The notes under the pieces: generated by a model
Told to the model about the DNA's origin: nothing
What the model saw: the letters and a program-made list of their open reading frames with translations, nothing else
Databases searched by the model: none
Shown here: piece after piece, positions 9,437-19,600 of the stretch
How positions within the stretch are numbered: position 1 is the first letter of the stretch
Layout of the letters: every line of letters begins with the position of its first letter
Program-made: the position numbers and the translations under genes
Origin: Anaerovorax odorimutans
GTDB taxonomy: Bacteria > Bacillota > Clostridia > Peptostreptococcales > JAAYPU01
Length of the DNA: 64,000 nucleotides
NCBI GenBank assembly: GCA_016841185.1
Contig: JAENZQ010000002.1
Coordinates: 62,001-126,000, forward strand
Reading direction: 5' to 3'

Positions 9437-10006
9437 TCAATATCTTTCATTGACATACTTCTCAATTATTGATTTTTGAGGTTTGTCAATAAATACATTC
9501 TCTCTTTTTAATTCTTCAAGTACTCCTGGATTGATAGAATGTAAGATCGTATTATCATAATCCTTAAGAACAATCTCAAAAAGGCGGTCTTTCAAGAAAT
9601 TGGATTTCACCTTTATATAGTAGGCATCTACATTTTGATAATCTAAAAATCTAAGCAGCTTAAGAGTATTCTCATCCTTTTTTCTATAAAGATAGATACT
9701 CTTTTTTCTGTACTCCTCTGCTGCCTCAGGATGCTTTTCAATGATCTTATCCTCTTTGGATTTCATACTACAGTATTTTGCCATGATGTTATAATACTGA
9801 TAGTTATAAATCCCTTTTTCGAAAGAATCAATCCTGCGGACAAAGGGTTTTAAATCAAGCCTTATGATAAAGGCATATTGCTCTTCAATAAATTCCTTTT
9901 TGTTTATATCTCCTTTCTTAAATAAGTAAATCAAAGCCTCTCTATTTGCAAAAAATCTATCAAAAGTCGTTTCATGAACCTTTTTAATCAAGATTAACAC
10001 CACCAT
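9437..10006 (-). CDS. Conserved hypothetical protein (possibly DUF6648-like)
   Basis: 189-aa ORF; 'RIDSFEKGIYNYQYYNIMAKYCSMKSK'; stop/start overlap with upstream gene. Confidence 0.6.
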   Translation of the reverse strand: MVVLILIKKVHETTFDRFFANREALIYLFKKGDINKKEFIEEQYAFIIRLDLKPFVRRIDSFEKGIYNYQYYNIMAKYCSMKSKEDKIIEKHPEAAEEYRKKSIYLYRKKDENTLKLLRFLDYQNVDAYYIKVKSNFLKDRLFEIVLKDYDNTILHSINPGVLEELKRENVFIDKPQKSIIEKYVNERY

Positions 10007-10740
10007 TACAAGATTATTAGAGGATTACATCGGAGATAATCACATGAAACCAAATGATATTCCACGCCATTTCTGACTCCCTGCAGCCCGGCCCTGTAAT
10101 ATTTTTCACCGTGCAGATGGGCATATATCACCTTTTCCACCTGATAAGCTTCAGTCAATTGAGTAAAATCGGATGCTTCATGCTTTTCATTTGTTGGAGG
10201 ATAATGCATCATAACTATTATTTTCTTCCATTTATCTTTGGCCGCTTGCTCAAGTGAATTTTCTAATCTCAAAACCTCTCTCTTATATATTTTATGATCA
10301 TGCTCTGTAAAATTAGCACTATTGGGACAAAGCCAACCTCTCGTACCACATATGGCATAACCTTCATATTTGTCGTATGTATTCTGCAAAAAAATCATAT
10401 CAGGATAAGCCTGATTCAATTTACTTTTGGACTGCCACCAATAATCGTGATTCCCCTTTACCAATATTTTTCGGCCGGGTAATGCATTGAGCCATTCCAA
10501 ATCCGGGTGTGCATCCTCTAATCTTAATGCCCATGAAATATCACCCGGGACAAGCACCGTATCCTGATCATTTATCTTACTCAACCAGAATTCCTTTACT
10601 CGTTCGGCATGATTTTCCCATAAATCTCCGAAAATATCCATCGGCTTTTCCTGAGCAAAGGACAGATGCAAATCTCCTATCGCATATAAAGTCAATTCAC
10701 CACCACCTGAGCCTGTAGTTACAGGCATTTTTATATCCAT
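10006..10740 (-). CDS. Metallophosphoesterase
   Basis: 'YAIGDLHLSF', 'VPGDISWAL', 'VKGNHDYWW', 'MMHYPP', 'YAHLHGE'. Confidence 0.93.
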   Translation of the reverse strand: MDIKMPVTTGSGGGELTLYAIGDLHLSFAQEKPMDIFGDLWENHAERVKEFWLSKINDQDTVLVPGDISWALRLEDAHPDLEWLNALPGRKILVKGNHDYWWQSKSKLNQAYPDMIFLQNTYDKYEGYAICGTRGWLCPNSANFTEHDHKIYKREVLRLENSLEQAAKDKWKKIIVMMHYPPTNEKHEASDFTQLTEAYQVEKVIYAHLHGEKYYRAGLQGVRNGVEYHLVSCDYLRCNPLIIL

Positions 10741-10766
10741 CGAAAAAATGATGCTTATGGAAACAA

Positions 10767-11405
10767 TTATTCAATTACAGTCATGATTTCTTCTGCATCT
10801 TTTTTCGGAGGGCTTTTTCTGTCTCCATCAGGAACACCAACCGGAACCAAAGCAACTAACATATATCCCTCTTTTATAAATCCGATAACCTTTTCAATTT
10901 CTCCCCCTGAATGATTGGGACTGGTCATCCAACATCCGCCATATCCCATATCAAAAGCAGCTAACAGCAAATTTTCAATCGCTGCTCCTATACTCTGAAT
11001 CCCCGGGTTTGCCTTAATAAGCCTTTCCAGCTTTTCCTTTTTGGCATTTACTTGCTCAAGCTCCTGATATCCTTCCGGAACGTATTCTCCAGCATAAACT
11101 GCAATAACCGCCGGTGCCTTGGTAAAAAAAGTTGCAAATCTTGAAAACTTGCTGAACTTCTCTGACTTTTCATCCGGCAAATCAGAGGAAATATCTGATA
11201 TATTTTTTTCTACAGCCTCAGCCATTTTCGAAATGATATTTCTATTTTTAACGACAACAAAGTGCCAGTTCTGGGAATTCTTACCCGATGGTGCTTTCCC
11301 TGCCGCCTCGATCATTTTTCTCAGATCCTCTGTTGGTATATCCTGTTCTTTAAATTTCCTGACACTGTACCTTTTCCGAATCAATTCTAAAAATTCCATA
11401 TACAT
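10767..11405 (-). CDS. Nitroreductase family protein
   Basis: 'LIRKRYSVRKF', 'APSGKNSQNWHFVVVKN', 'AIENLLLAAFDMGYGGCWM'. Confidence 0.93.
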   Translation of the reverse strand: MYMEFLELIRKRYSVRKFKEQDIPTEDLRKMIEAAGKAPSGKNSQNWHFVVVKNRNIISKMAEAVEKNISDISSDLPDEKSEKFSKFSRFATFFTKAPAVIAVYAGEYVPEGYQELEQVNAKKEKLERLIKANPGIQSIGAAIENLLLAAFDMGYGGCWMTSPNHSGGEIEKVIGFIKEGYMLVALVPVGVPDGDRKSPPKKDAEEIMTVIE

Positions 11406-11454
11406 TCTCCTCTCAATACAATTGGTTAAGTATAGTATAAATATAAATGCAAAA

Positions 11455-11489
11455 GGTAGAAATTATTAACCGGTTGATAATTTCTGTCC
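11455..11489. repeat. GGTAGAAA-type hairpin repeat
   Basis: GGTAGAAATTATTAACC|GGTTGATAATTTCTGTCC near-perfect hairpin. Confidence 0.75.
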
Positions 11490-11507
11490 TTCTCAAACCA
11501 CTAACCT

Positions 11508-13778
11508 CTAAAATGTTATCACATTCACATCCTCGTATTTATTTAAATATTCCACTTCCCTTTTATGGCAAGTGAAAAGAAGAATTTGGTTTGTTTTAGA
11601 GCATTCATATAAATAATCTAAAACCGCACCCATTCTTAATTGGTCATATTGCACAAAAGTATCATCTAAAATAATGGGAATACTTTTCCTTATTTTTTGA
11701 AAAATGAGTTCCGATATTCCCATTCTTACAGAAAAATAAATCTGATCCCATGTACCATTGCTCAGGTATTCAACATGATGTATATCGTTCCCTTCCTTCT
11801 CAGAAACCTTTACATCAAAATCCTTGGATATCATCATGTCCTCATATCCACTCAGCGTGATTCTTTTGAGAATCTTCGAAGCAGAAATATTTAACTTGGA
11901 TCCAAATTCCATATGAAATTTCTGAAAAGCTTGGTTTAAAGCATCTAAGGCTTCATCCACCGCTTTCATCTCTTTTTCATAGAGTGTTATTCTTTTTTGC
12001 AAAACAACAGTTTTGCTTCTGAGCAATTCCACAGCATTCTCATAAGCCGTCAGGATTTCTTCAAGAATATCTTTTTCAAGAAAACGGATTTCATTGGATA
12101 GCTCCTCTTCATCCTTTTTAATACTTTGGATTTTATCCGTATATTGGCCGGCCTTTATCTTAATCTCTTCGCTTTTTTCTATTTTCCCCTGAAGCTGTGT
12201 TTTATTCTCACACTGATACTTTTCAAGAATCAGTGATATGTAAGCATTGCTTCTGTTCAGTTGGTCCTGGTTGTTTTCATCATCGTATTCCTGAAACAGC
12301 CTTTCCTTTTCAAAAAGTATCGTATTAATTCTATCATATTGCGTTCTAATTTTCTGGTACTTTTCTCTTGCTTCCCTTATATTATTGACCTCATGGGCCC
12401 TGTAAATTTCTATCAGTCTTTTTTCTAACCGCTGTATTTCATCAAATGTTTTTTGCTTTTCCATAGAAAAATGATACAGTTGCCCTGAAAGGATTCTGCT
12501 TCTGCGATAAAAATAATAAACAGGCAGAAGAAAAATGAAAGAAACAGGAACAGGCAGGATTTGTGTCATAATCGCCCACACTAAAACAAAAATAAACATA
12601 AAAGAAAAAATAACTGCAGCCATTCGACTGGAGTTCCTTCGAAGACTAAACTCCTGATCCGCATTCCTGTTTCGATGCTGTTTTTCCAAATCCTCAATTC
12701 TTTCAATAATCCCTTCCGCTTCTTCAATGGCATATTCCATTTTTTTTAGGTCAACAGTCTTTATTCTTTCTTTATCTTCCTTTAACTGTGCAATTTCTTT
12801 ATGAATCGCTTCCGTTTTTCTTATTTTTTCCGAATATCCTTCTATTCGTATATTTTCTTCAATAATTTTTCTAAAATCCTCATTGGCCTTTACATGATCC
12901 ATGGATAAAAGCTCGGACATTTTTGAAATCGCCTCAAGCTCTTTTTCAGTTGCTTCCCTTTCAGCTGTCTTTTTTAAAAGCATATCCCGGATACTTTTCT
13001 GCTTCATCCTCTTAGCCTTTATGGACTCCGCCTCTACTTCAGGGATATCCTTAATACTCAATACTTTGTCAATTTCTTCATTCAGAGAAACGCCATCATT
13101 TGCTTCTCTTCTCTCAAGTTCTTGTTTTGCATTGATCAAAACATTTAATTTTTCATGGTTTTGGTGGTATTCCTCCTTCAGCCTGTCTAAAACCCCCGGC
13201 TTTCTCGTCGTATTAACGATCTCTTTCCTGTAATCCTCCACTACTTTTTTTGCCTGATTGTAAGATACCGATGCATCTCCACTTCCCTGAAGATTGGTCA
13301 GATATTTTTGTATTTCATCACTGCCTTCTTTTGTAATCTCGTTGGATAGCTGCCGAATCAGTGTCGTCTTTTCAAATGTGCTGTCTTCTACGCCAAAAAG
13401 ATGTTTCCCCGGTTTATCCATGTTCTCAAATACGATCTCTTCTCCGGAAACCCCGTTAAATATCTCTATTTTGTCTTTGCTTTTTCTTTCACCAAAACTC
13501 CTTTTTATATGATAAATCAACTGGTCGGATACGAGCTGAAGTTCACCGGAAGCCGTTTCTCCGCTCCATGGCATATAACGTTTTCTGTCATTATCTCTTA
13601 TATTTTTTTTCTGTGTATGGATACCATAAAGTATTGCTTTAATAAATGCTACGATAGTACTCTTTCCGGCTTCATTGCTCCCATAAACCACATTTAAACC
13701 CTTTGAAAAACATATATTGAAATTTTTAAATTTTCCAAAATGATGAATAACAGCCTTAGAAATTCTCATCAAATTCAA
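11508..13778 (-). CDS. AAA ATPase, SbcC/Rad50-like (YhaN type) with internal TM segment
   Basis: Walker A 'VVYGSNEAGKSTIVAFIKAILYG', coiled coil, hydrophobic pair 'AAVIFSFMFIFVLVWAIMTQILPVPVSFIFLLPVYYFYRR', 'PIILDDTFVQYD' Walker B. Confidence 0.88.
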   Translation of the reverse strand: MNLMRISKAVIHHFGKFKNFNICFSKGLNVVYGSNEAGKSTIVAFIKAILYGIHTQKKNIRDNDRKRYMPWSGETASGELQLVSDQLIYHIKRSFGERKSKDKIEIFNGVSGEEIVFENMDKPGKHLFGVEDSTFEKTTLIRQLSNEITKEGSDEIQKYLTNLQGSGDASVSYNQAKKVVEDYRKEIVNTTRKPGVLDRLKEEYHQNHEKLNVLINAKQELERREANDGVSLNEEIDKVLSIKDIPEVEAESIKAKRMKQKSIRDMLLKKTAEREATEKELEAISKMSELLSMDHVKANEDFRKIIEENIRIEGYSEKIRKTEAIHKEIAQLKEDKERIKTVDLKKMEYAIEEAEGIIERIEDLEKQHRNRNADQEFSLRRNSSRMAAVIFSFMFIFVLVWAIMTQILPVPVSFIFLLPVYYFYRRSRILSGQLYHFSMEKQKTFDEIQRLEKRLIEIYRAHEVNNIREAREKYQKIRTQYDRINTILFEKERLFQEYDDENNQDQLNRSNAYISLILEKYQCENKTQLQGKIEKSEEIKIKAGQYTDKIQSIKKDEEELSNEIRFLEKDILEEILTAYENAVELLRSKTVVLQKRITLYEKEMKAVDEALDALNQAFQKFHMEFGSKLNISASKILKRITLSGYEDMMISKDFDVKVSEKEGNDIHHVEYLSNGTWDQIYFSVRMGISELIFQKIRKSIPIILDDTFVQYDQLRMGAVLDYLYECSKTNQILLFTCHKREVEYLNKYEDVNVITF

Positions 13779-14892
13779 TCCTTTCCCCGTTCAATGCGCA
13801 GATTCCTATTTTCAAAGCCCGTTTCAAAAGCTGTATTTCCTCTTCCCGGCTGCTTTTTTTTATTCTGTTAACGATATTATTAATAAAAACATTTTTCAAT
13901 GTATCATCCTCCAAGATCCGATTGATATCAATGCCGAAAGTTGTCTCATTAATCACCTTTACATAATAAGTATCTTCCTCCAGCTTATTGCGGATAACAT
14001 CGGAAGAAATACCAAAATCCTCTGATATATCCCCTTTAAGAATGATTTTGTAGAAATTCTCCTTTGACCGGTCATCAAAAGTTTCTTTAATTTTGTCCGT
14101 TATCTCTTCATATGTACATACACCTGAAATATCCACTTCTTCTACTATATATTCTCTTTTACCTGTTGGACGAAATTCTATATTCGTATAGCCTTTAGAA
14201 ACGCTGCCTATCACAACTCCTTTGACGCCTCTCTCATCAAAACCTTTACCTTCAGGTGTTCCCGGATAACACCAATAGACATTTCCCACTTTATTTAATC
14301 CCGAAAAAGAGTGTACATGTCCTAAAGCCACATAATCCAGCTTACTGCTTTCAATATCTGAAAGGGTAATAGGATTATATCTGCTTTTGTCCCCGGAAGT
14401 TACAACATCGCCATGGACCATCATAATATTGATTTTATTTGCATCATCTGCCGCAAACCCCTTTAAAAAACCTTCTTCTTGGAAAGGCTCAGAAAAGCTT
14501 ATACCATAGACGCACAGATTTTTATCCGGGAAATCGATCCTGCCGATTGTCCGGTCAAATAAATGCAGATTGTCTGGCCAACCGCCCCTTTTGTAATAAT
14601 AATTTCTTAATAAACTGTCATGATTTCCTGCACAAATCAAAACCGGGATCGGTTGGATTTCTCTTATCTTTCTTACGATGTAGTCAATAGTCGTCTTTTT
14701 TACTGACTCCCTGTCAAATAGATCACCACTGATCATTATGATCTCAACATCTTCTTTTTGAGCCAGGTCAACAATCTTTCCAAAATTTTCTCTGAATTCC
14801 TCCTGACGAAGTTGAGCCAGATGATCCGGAATCCCTGACAACGGAGCATCTAAATGTAAATCGGCACAATGCAGAAACTTTACCGAATCCAT
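13756..14892 (-). CDS. DNA repair exonuclease, SbcD/Mre11-like (YhaO type)
   Basis: 'FLHCADLHLDAPL', 'ISGDLFDR', 'CAGNHDS', 'ALGHVHSF'; ATG of 'MDSVKFLHCADLHLD' preferred over the longer ORF. Confidence 0.9.
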   Translation of the reverse strand: MDSVKFLHCADLHLDAPLSGIPDHLAQLRQEEFRENFGKIVDLAQKEDVEIIMISGDLFDRESVKKTTIDYIVRKIREIQPIPVLICAGNHDSLLRNYYYKRGGWPDNLHLFDRTIGRIDFPDKNLCVYGISFSEPFQEEGFLKGFAADDANKINIMMVHGDVVTSGDKSRYNPITLSDIESSKLDYVALGHVHSFSGLNKVGNVYWCYPGTPEGKGFDERGVKGVVIGSVSKGYTNIEFRPTGKREYIVEEVDISGVCTYEEITDKIKETFDDRSKENFYKIILKGDISEDFGISSDVIRNKLEEDTYYVKVINETTFGIDINRILEDDTLKNVFINNIVNRIKKSSREEEIQLLKRALKIGICALNGERIEFDENF

Positions 14893-14896
14893 CCTA

Positions 14897-16279
14897 TCAC
14901 TCCTTCTCCAAATTGTATTTCCATATCTTTTCATATAAACTGGTACGACTGATATCCAGAATCTTTGCCGTTTCGGATTTATTGCCTCCGGTTCTTTCCA
15001 GAACCTCTAAAATCGTTTTCTTTTCAACTGCATCCAATACGTCCTTTAACTTGGAATGACTGATTTTATTAAAGTCAAAACTAAGATTTTTTATTTTTAT
15101 TGGTAAATCTTCTACCTGAATCTCTTTACCATAATCTACAAGATTTACTGTCCGCTCAAGGATATTTTCTAATTCGCGGACATTTCCCGGCCAGGAATAT
15201 CTTTCCAGGTACCTCAGGGCTTCTTTTGAAATAGATGTCACATAGTTTCCGGCTTGCTCAGATACTTTTACCAAAAGATGTTTTACCAGAGGTTCTATAT
15301 CATCTTTTCTTTCTCTCAAAGGAGGAATATTGATATTCATGACATTCAACCGATAAAACAAATCTTCTCTGAATTTCCCTTCTTCCACCAGTACCTCTAA
15401 ATCTTTATTGGTTGCCGCTATAATCCGTACATCCAAAAAAATACTCTTTATCCCGCCTACTCTCTCGATAACCTTCTCCTGTATGGCGCGCAAAAGCTTT
15501 ACCTGCATATGCAACGGCAAATCTCCTATTTCATCTAAAAATATACTTCCGCCATCTGCCAATTCAAATTTGCCGATTTTACCGCCCTTTTTTGCTCCTG
15601 TAAACGCTCCCTCTTCATATCCGAACAACTCCGATTCCAGCAAATCAGAAGGTATTGCACCGCAATTTACTTTTACAAAAGGTCCCATAGCTCTGTAGCT
15701 TGCAGAATGTATGGCATGGGCAAACAACTCCTTGCCTGTCCCGCTTTCTCCGCTGATTAATACATTTGAGCTTGTAAGCGCTGCTTTTTCTGCTATATAC
15801 TTAGTGCCTTTCAATTTATTACTGCTACCGATAATATTATCAAAATTATATTTAACATCTCTTACTTCTTTCAAAGCCTTCTTATAATAATCCAATTCGT
15901 TTTCGAATTTATGGACTTTTTGAACTAAAACATCCAGTTCCGTTACGTCCCTGAACATGATACGGCCCACAGCACCTATAATTTTTCCATTCTCAAAAAC
16001 GGGAATACGCATAGCAATAATTTTTGAACCGTTGATTTCCTGTATGTCCCCTATTTCTTCTTTTCCGGTTTCTAACACTATATGCAAACGTGTATTATCA
16101 ATAACATCAGTTACTTTCTTACCAAGCACCTCTTCCCTATTTTTCTTCAGAAAGCTTAAATAAGGTTCATTTATCCAAATAATTTTAGATTTGTTATCAA
16201 CAACGACAACTCCTTCATATACTTTATCAAGAACCTTTTTCAGCAGATTCTCAGATGCCATGGCAGACCCCATTATCAA
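14897..16279 (-). CDS. Sigma54-dependent transcriptional activator (PAS-AAA-Fis HTH)
   Basis: '[17 protein letters not shown]', '[41 protein letters not shown]' (GAFTGA), C-terminal '[17 protein letters not shown]'. Confidence 0.95.
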   Translation of the reverse strand: MIMGSAMASENLLKKVLDKVYEGVVVVDNKSKIIWINEPYLSFLKKNREEVLGKKVTDVIDNTRLHIVLETGKEEIGDIQEINGSKIIAMRIPVFENGKIIGAVGRIMFRDVTELDVLVQKVHKFENELDYYKKALKEVRDVKYNFDNIIGSSNKLKGTKYIAEKAALTSSNVLISGESGTGKELFAHAIHSASYRAMGPFVKVNCGAIPSDLLESELFGYEEGAFTGAKKGGKIGKFELADGGSIFLDEIGDLPLHMQVKLLRAIQEKVIERVGGIKSIFLDVRIIAATNKDLEVLVEEGKFREDLFYRLNVMNINIPPLRERKDDIEPLVKHLLVKVSEQAGNYVTSISKEALRYLERYSWPGNVRELENILERTVNLVDYGKEIQVEDLPIKIKNLSFDFNKISHSKLKDVLDAVEKKTILEVLERTGGNKSETAKILDISRTSLYEKIWKYNLEKE

Positions 16280-16414
16280 TCAACTCCTAAAGAAAATCGT
16301 ATTTTTAAGACGATTGTATAGTTTTACAAACATTATATCATAAAAAGAAGTATTGTCATTAAAAATGCATGATTAACGTCGTTTTAAATTCTTAAAATAA
16401 AATATAAAATATAA

Positions 16415-16431
16415 TTGATAATCATTATCAA
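16415..16431. promoter_or_regulatory. Fur box 1
   Basis: TTGATAATCATTATCAA, close match to GATAATGATTATC-type Fur box. Confidence 0.85.
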
Positions 16432-16448
16432 AAATGCTATAATACTAA

Positions 16449-16465
16449 TTGATAATAGTTATCAA
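16449..16465. promoter_or_regulatory. Fur box 2
   Basis: TTGATAATAGTTATCAA immediately upstream of the feoA RBS. Confidence 0.85.
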
Positions 16466-16485
16466 TTATGGAGGTATATTCTGCA

Positions 16486-16701
16486 ATGACGCTTAATAAA
16501 ATTAATAAGGGGCAGGAATTCAAAATAGAGAATATTATGGAAAAATCAATTAGAGAACAGGCTATTCGTCTGGGGCTTTTTGAAGGCAGTATTGTAAAAT
16601 GCTCACAAAAACTTCCCTGCGGTCCTATTATACTTAAAACCGGTATGCAGGAAATTGCTATCGGCAGAAGGCTTGCCAAAAAAATAATCGTTTCAATTTA
16701 A
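16486..16701 (+). CDS. feoA: FeoA domain protein
   Basis: SH3-like FeoA sequence 'IREQAIRLGLFEGSIVKCSQKLPCGPIILKTGMQEIAIGRRLAKKI'; ATG 11 nt after GGAGG preferred. Confidence 0.92.
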   Translation: MTLNKINKGQEFKIENIMEKSIREQAIRLGLFEGSIVKCSQKLPCGPIILKTGMQEIAIGRRLAKKIIVSI

Positions 16702-16714
16702 CGGAGGAAGTAAA

Positions 16715-18580
16715 ATGCACAAGCATCAAGGGACGCATCACCAGGAAAGGTGCAGAAAAGAAAAACCAAAACTTGTATTAGCCGGAAATCCTAATGTTGG
16801 CAAGTCGGTATTTTTCAACTCCTTAACAGGCATTTATGTTGATGTTTCTAATTTTCCCGGTACTACAGTAGATTTAAGTATTGGATACTATGATAAGTAT
16901 ATGGTCATAGATACACCTGGCGTTTATGGTGTATCTTCTTTTAATGATGAAGAGAGTGTTGCCAAAGATTCCATTTTAAATGCAGATATTATCCTGAATG
17001 TCGTGGATGCCGTACATTTGGAAAGAGATCTGTTTCTGACACAACAAATTATAGATATGGGAAAACCAATGGTGGTTGCCCTGAATATGATGGATGAAGT
17101 TGAAAGAACGAGAATGCAGATCGATATAGAAAAGCTATCGAATTTACTTGGTGTTCCGGTGATTGCTGCATCAGCTGTCAAAGGAATTGGTATTGAAGAA
17201 ATAAAAAAGCAACTTTTATCCGGTGGAGCTGTAGGAAACACAATCCCGGAAATACAATCCTTGATATCTGAAGCTCGTTCATACGTCAAATCTAACGGAG
17301 AAGCCTTGATGCTTCTGGAAGAAGATGAAAATATCCTGAATCAATATTGCCTCAGGAAAAAATATGGCTATCGGGAAAACTTCTATAACCTTAGAAGAAA
17401 ACATGTAAATATCATCGCCAATCAGGTGATATCCCGGTCTGTATCAAAAGGATCTGTTTTGGATGCTTTTGGAAATATGCTTTTAAGACCGGTTACAGGA
17501 ATCCCTTTGCTTATTTTACTACTCTTTATGTTATACAAGCTCATCGGAGAAGTAATTGCACAACACATTGTAGGCATCACCGAAAATATCATCATGGGTA
17601 CTTACTATTATAATTTTGTAATCCAGCTATCAAATAAGATCATAGAACCGAACACCTTTATTGGCGCACTTTTATTTGGTGAATTTGGAATATTTACTAT
17701 GGTACCCATATATATCATCGGACTTTTATTGCCTTTGGTCATCGGCTTCTATCTTTTTATGTCTGTTCTTGAAGACTCAGGCATCTTGCCCAGAATTGCA
17801 GTATTGGTCGATCGACTCCTGAATTTTATAGGTTTAAACGGACGCGCTGTCATACCTCTTATTTTAGGTTTCGGCTGTGTTACCATGGCCATTATGACCA
17901 CCCGTATTTTAGGATCAAGAAGAGAAAGAATTATTGCCACCATGCTTTTGAGCGTAGCTGTTCCCTGTTCAGCTCAATTGGGAGTTATCATCGGTATTGC
18001 TGCAACATTAAGTCCCCAACTGACCCTGATATATGTCTTTACTATATTTCTTGTTTTTGTAATACTGGGAACATTGTTAAATTTGCTCCTTCCCGGGCAA
18101 TCCTCCGAACTTATGATTGATATTCCGCCTGTACGGATCCCACAGGCAAGAAACATATTAAAAAAAACAGCTGCTAAATCCAAAATGTTTCTTTATGAAG
18201 CCGGACCGCTATTTCTTTTAGGAGGTATTCTTATAACCATTATGCAGTATACCAACATGTTGGAAGCTATCTCCAATTGGTTTTCTCCTATTACCGTTAA
18301 CTTTCTACAACTCCCACTGGAAACAACCAATACTTTTATCATGGGTATCATACGCCGGGATTTCGGAGCTGCAGGATTAAATACAATGGTTGCTCAGGGA
18401 TTACTTTCAACTTCTCAGGTAGTAGTAGCATTGATAGTCATTACTCTTTTTGTCCCCTGTATTGCTTCTATCATGGTAATTTTTAAGGAAAGAAAAATTT
18501 CCGATGCTCTTTTGATATGGATCAACAGCTTCATTATCGCCTTCGGCATCGGCGGTCTCGTATCACATATATTGATATAG
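16715..18580 (+). CDS. feoB: Ferrous iron transport protein B
   Basis: G1 'LAGNPNVGKSVFFNSLTG', 'VSNFPGTTVD', C-terminal gate domains. Confidence 0.96.
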   Translation: MHKHQGTHHQERCRKEKPKLVLAGNPNVGKSVFFNSLTGIYVDVSNFPGTTVDLSIGYYDKYMVIDTPGVYGVSSFNDEESVAKDSILNADIILNVVDAVHLERDLFLTQQIIDMGKPMVVALNMMDEVERTRMQIDIEKLSNLLGVPVIAASAVKGIGIEEIKKQLLSGGAVGNTIPEIQSLISEARSYVKSNGEALMLLEEDENILNQYCLRKKYGYRENFYNLRRKHVNIIANQVISRSVSKGSVLDAFGNMLLRPVTGIPLLILLLFMLYKLIGEVIAQHIVGITENIIMGTYYYNFVIQLSNKIIEPNTFIGALLFGEFGIFTMVPIYIIGLLLPLVIGFYLFMSVLEDSGILPRIAVLVDRLLNFIGLNGRAVIPLILGFGCVTMAIMTTRILGSRRERIIATMLLSVAVPCSAQLGVIIGIAATLSPQLTLIYVFTIFLVFVILGTLLNLLLPGQSSELMIDIPPVRIPQARNILKKTAAKSKMFLYEAGPLFLLGGILITIMQYTNMLEAISNWFSPITVNFLQLPLETTNTFIMGIIRRDFGAAGLNTMVAQGLLSTSQVVVALIVITLFVPCIASIMVIFKERKISDALLIWINSFIIAFGIGGLVSHILI

Positions 18581-18667
18581 CTTAGTATCGTTAAGTATAA
18601 GTTGTTAAATTCTCTTCCTTATCTGCTTATACTTACTCCAAATCTTTGAAAAAGTAGGTTCTATAAT

Positions 18668-18706
18668 AAATGTTGGGGTGTGGTAAAACACTTCAACATT
18701 TTTTTA
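18668..18706 (+). terminator. Terminator downstream of feoB
   Basis: AAATGTTGGGGTGTGGTAAAACACTTCAACATTTTTTT. Confidence 0.75.
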
Positions 18707-18775
18707 ATAAAAACCGGGAAAAATATATACTAAAGCTTTCTATCCATCAGCCATTAAAGCGATGGAAGTTTGAAG

Positions 18776-18818
18776 AAAAAATAATTGAGGTCAGGATTTC
18801 GAAAAATACCTGACCTCA
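18776..18818 (-). terminator. Probable terminator for the 18916-19560 gene
   Basis: minus strand TGAGGTCAGG...CCTGACCTCA followed by ATTATTTTTTC. Confidence 0.55.
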
Positions 18819-18915
18819 GCTATGGGTGAGAATACGGAAGAGAATTGTCCTTCCAATCTTAATATTGCCCTTTTTCTTTTTTATATACATAAATATTTAA
18901 AACAATTAATTTAAG

Positions 18916-19560
18916 TTAATTGAATTGCTCTTCATACAAATAGGTCTGCCGTCCTTCCTGAAGTCTAGTGATATTGTTTCCTGAAATAACATGCTTAGCT
19001 TCACTGCCATCTTTATAAGTAATGATGACTATGAAATATGGTTCATCCGATACATTCCTCTCAAAATGTACAACATATAATTTTTCGCTTTGCTCTTTTA
19101 CATCATAAACAATAGAATTTTTTACTCCTTTCCTTGTTCTCACCAACACTTTATCTATTCTTTCATCAGCAATAACACCAAATAATGTCGGCGTTATATT
19201 TTGATTTTCATTTAATAATTGTACTGATAGGAGAAACTTCTTGCCCTCATTTAAAGTAGACCGGTCAATATGACCGCCGCCGCCTGTCCATTTATAACCT
19301 ATTAATGATTTCTTCACCATGTCGACAAAATACATATCATCATTTCCATCATTTACCTTGCCTATAGAATATACCATTATCCCATCTTCATTTTTTTCTG
19401 TCGAAATAGTTTGATAGTCCGTAACATAATCCCTTAATTGTATGATTGGTTCAAAGGGATGACTTTCTTTATTCGTGCTTAAAATAATAATTGATATGAT
19501 CACTGTAACAGCTGCCATAGCTCCTAAGATATAGGCTTTTTTTCTTCTTTCCTTTTTCAT
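18916..19560 (-). CDS. Hypothetical protein with N-terminal TM anchor
   Basis: 214-aa ORF, 'KKAYILGAMAAVTVIISIIILS' TM segment. Confidence 0.6.
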   Translation of the reverse strand: MKKERRKKAYILGAMAAVTVIISIIILSTNKESHPFEPIIQLRDYVTDYQTISTEKNEDGIMVYSIGKVNDGNDDMYFVDMVKKSLIGYKWTGGGGHIDRSTLNEGKKFLLSVQLLNENQNITPTLFGVIADERIDKVLVRTRKGVKNSIVYDVKEQSEKLYVVHFERNVSDEPYFIVIITYKDGSEAKHVISGNNITRLQEGRQTYLYEEQFN

Positions 19561-19600
19561 AAATAACCCCTTATCCTTTAAAAACTGTTCAGTTGATTCA

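Noticed and set aside
18660-18820. Two hairpins after feoB considered as an sRNA gene
   Set aside because: Each is adequately explained as the terminator of a converging gene; no promoter evidence.
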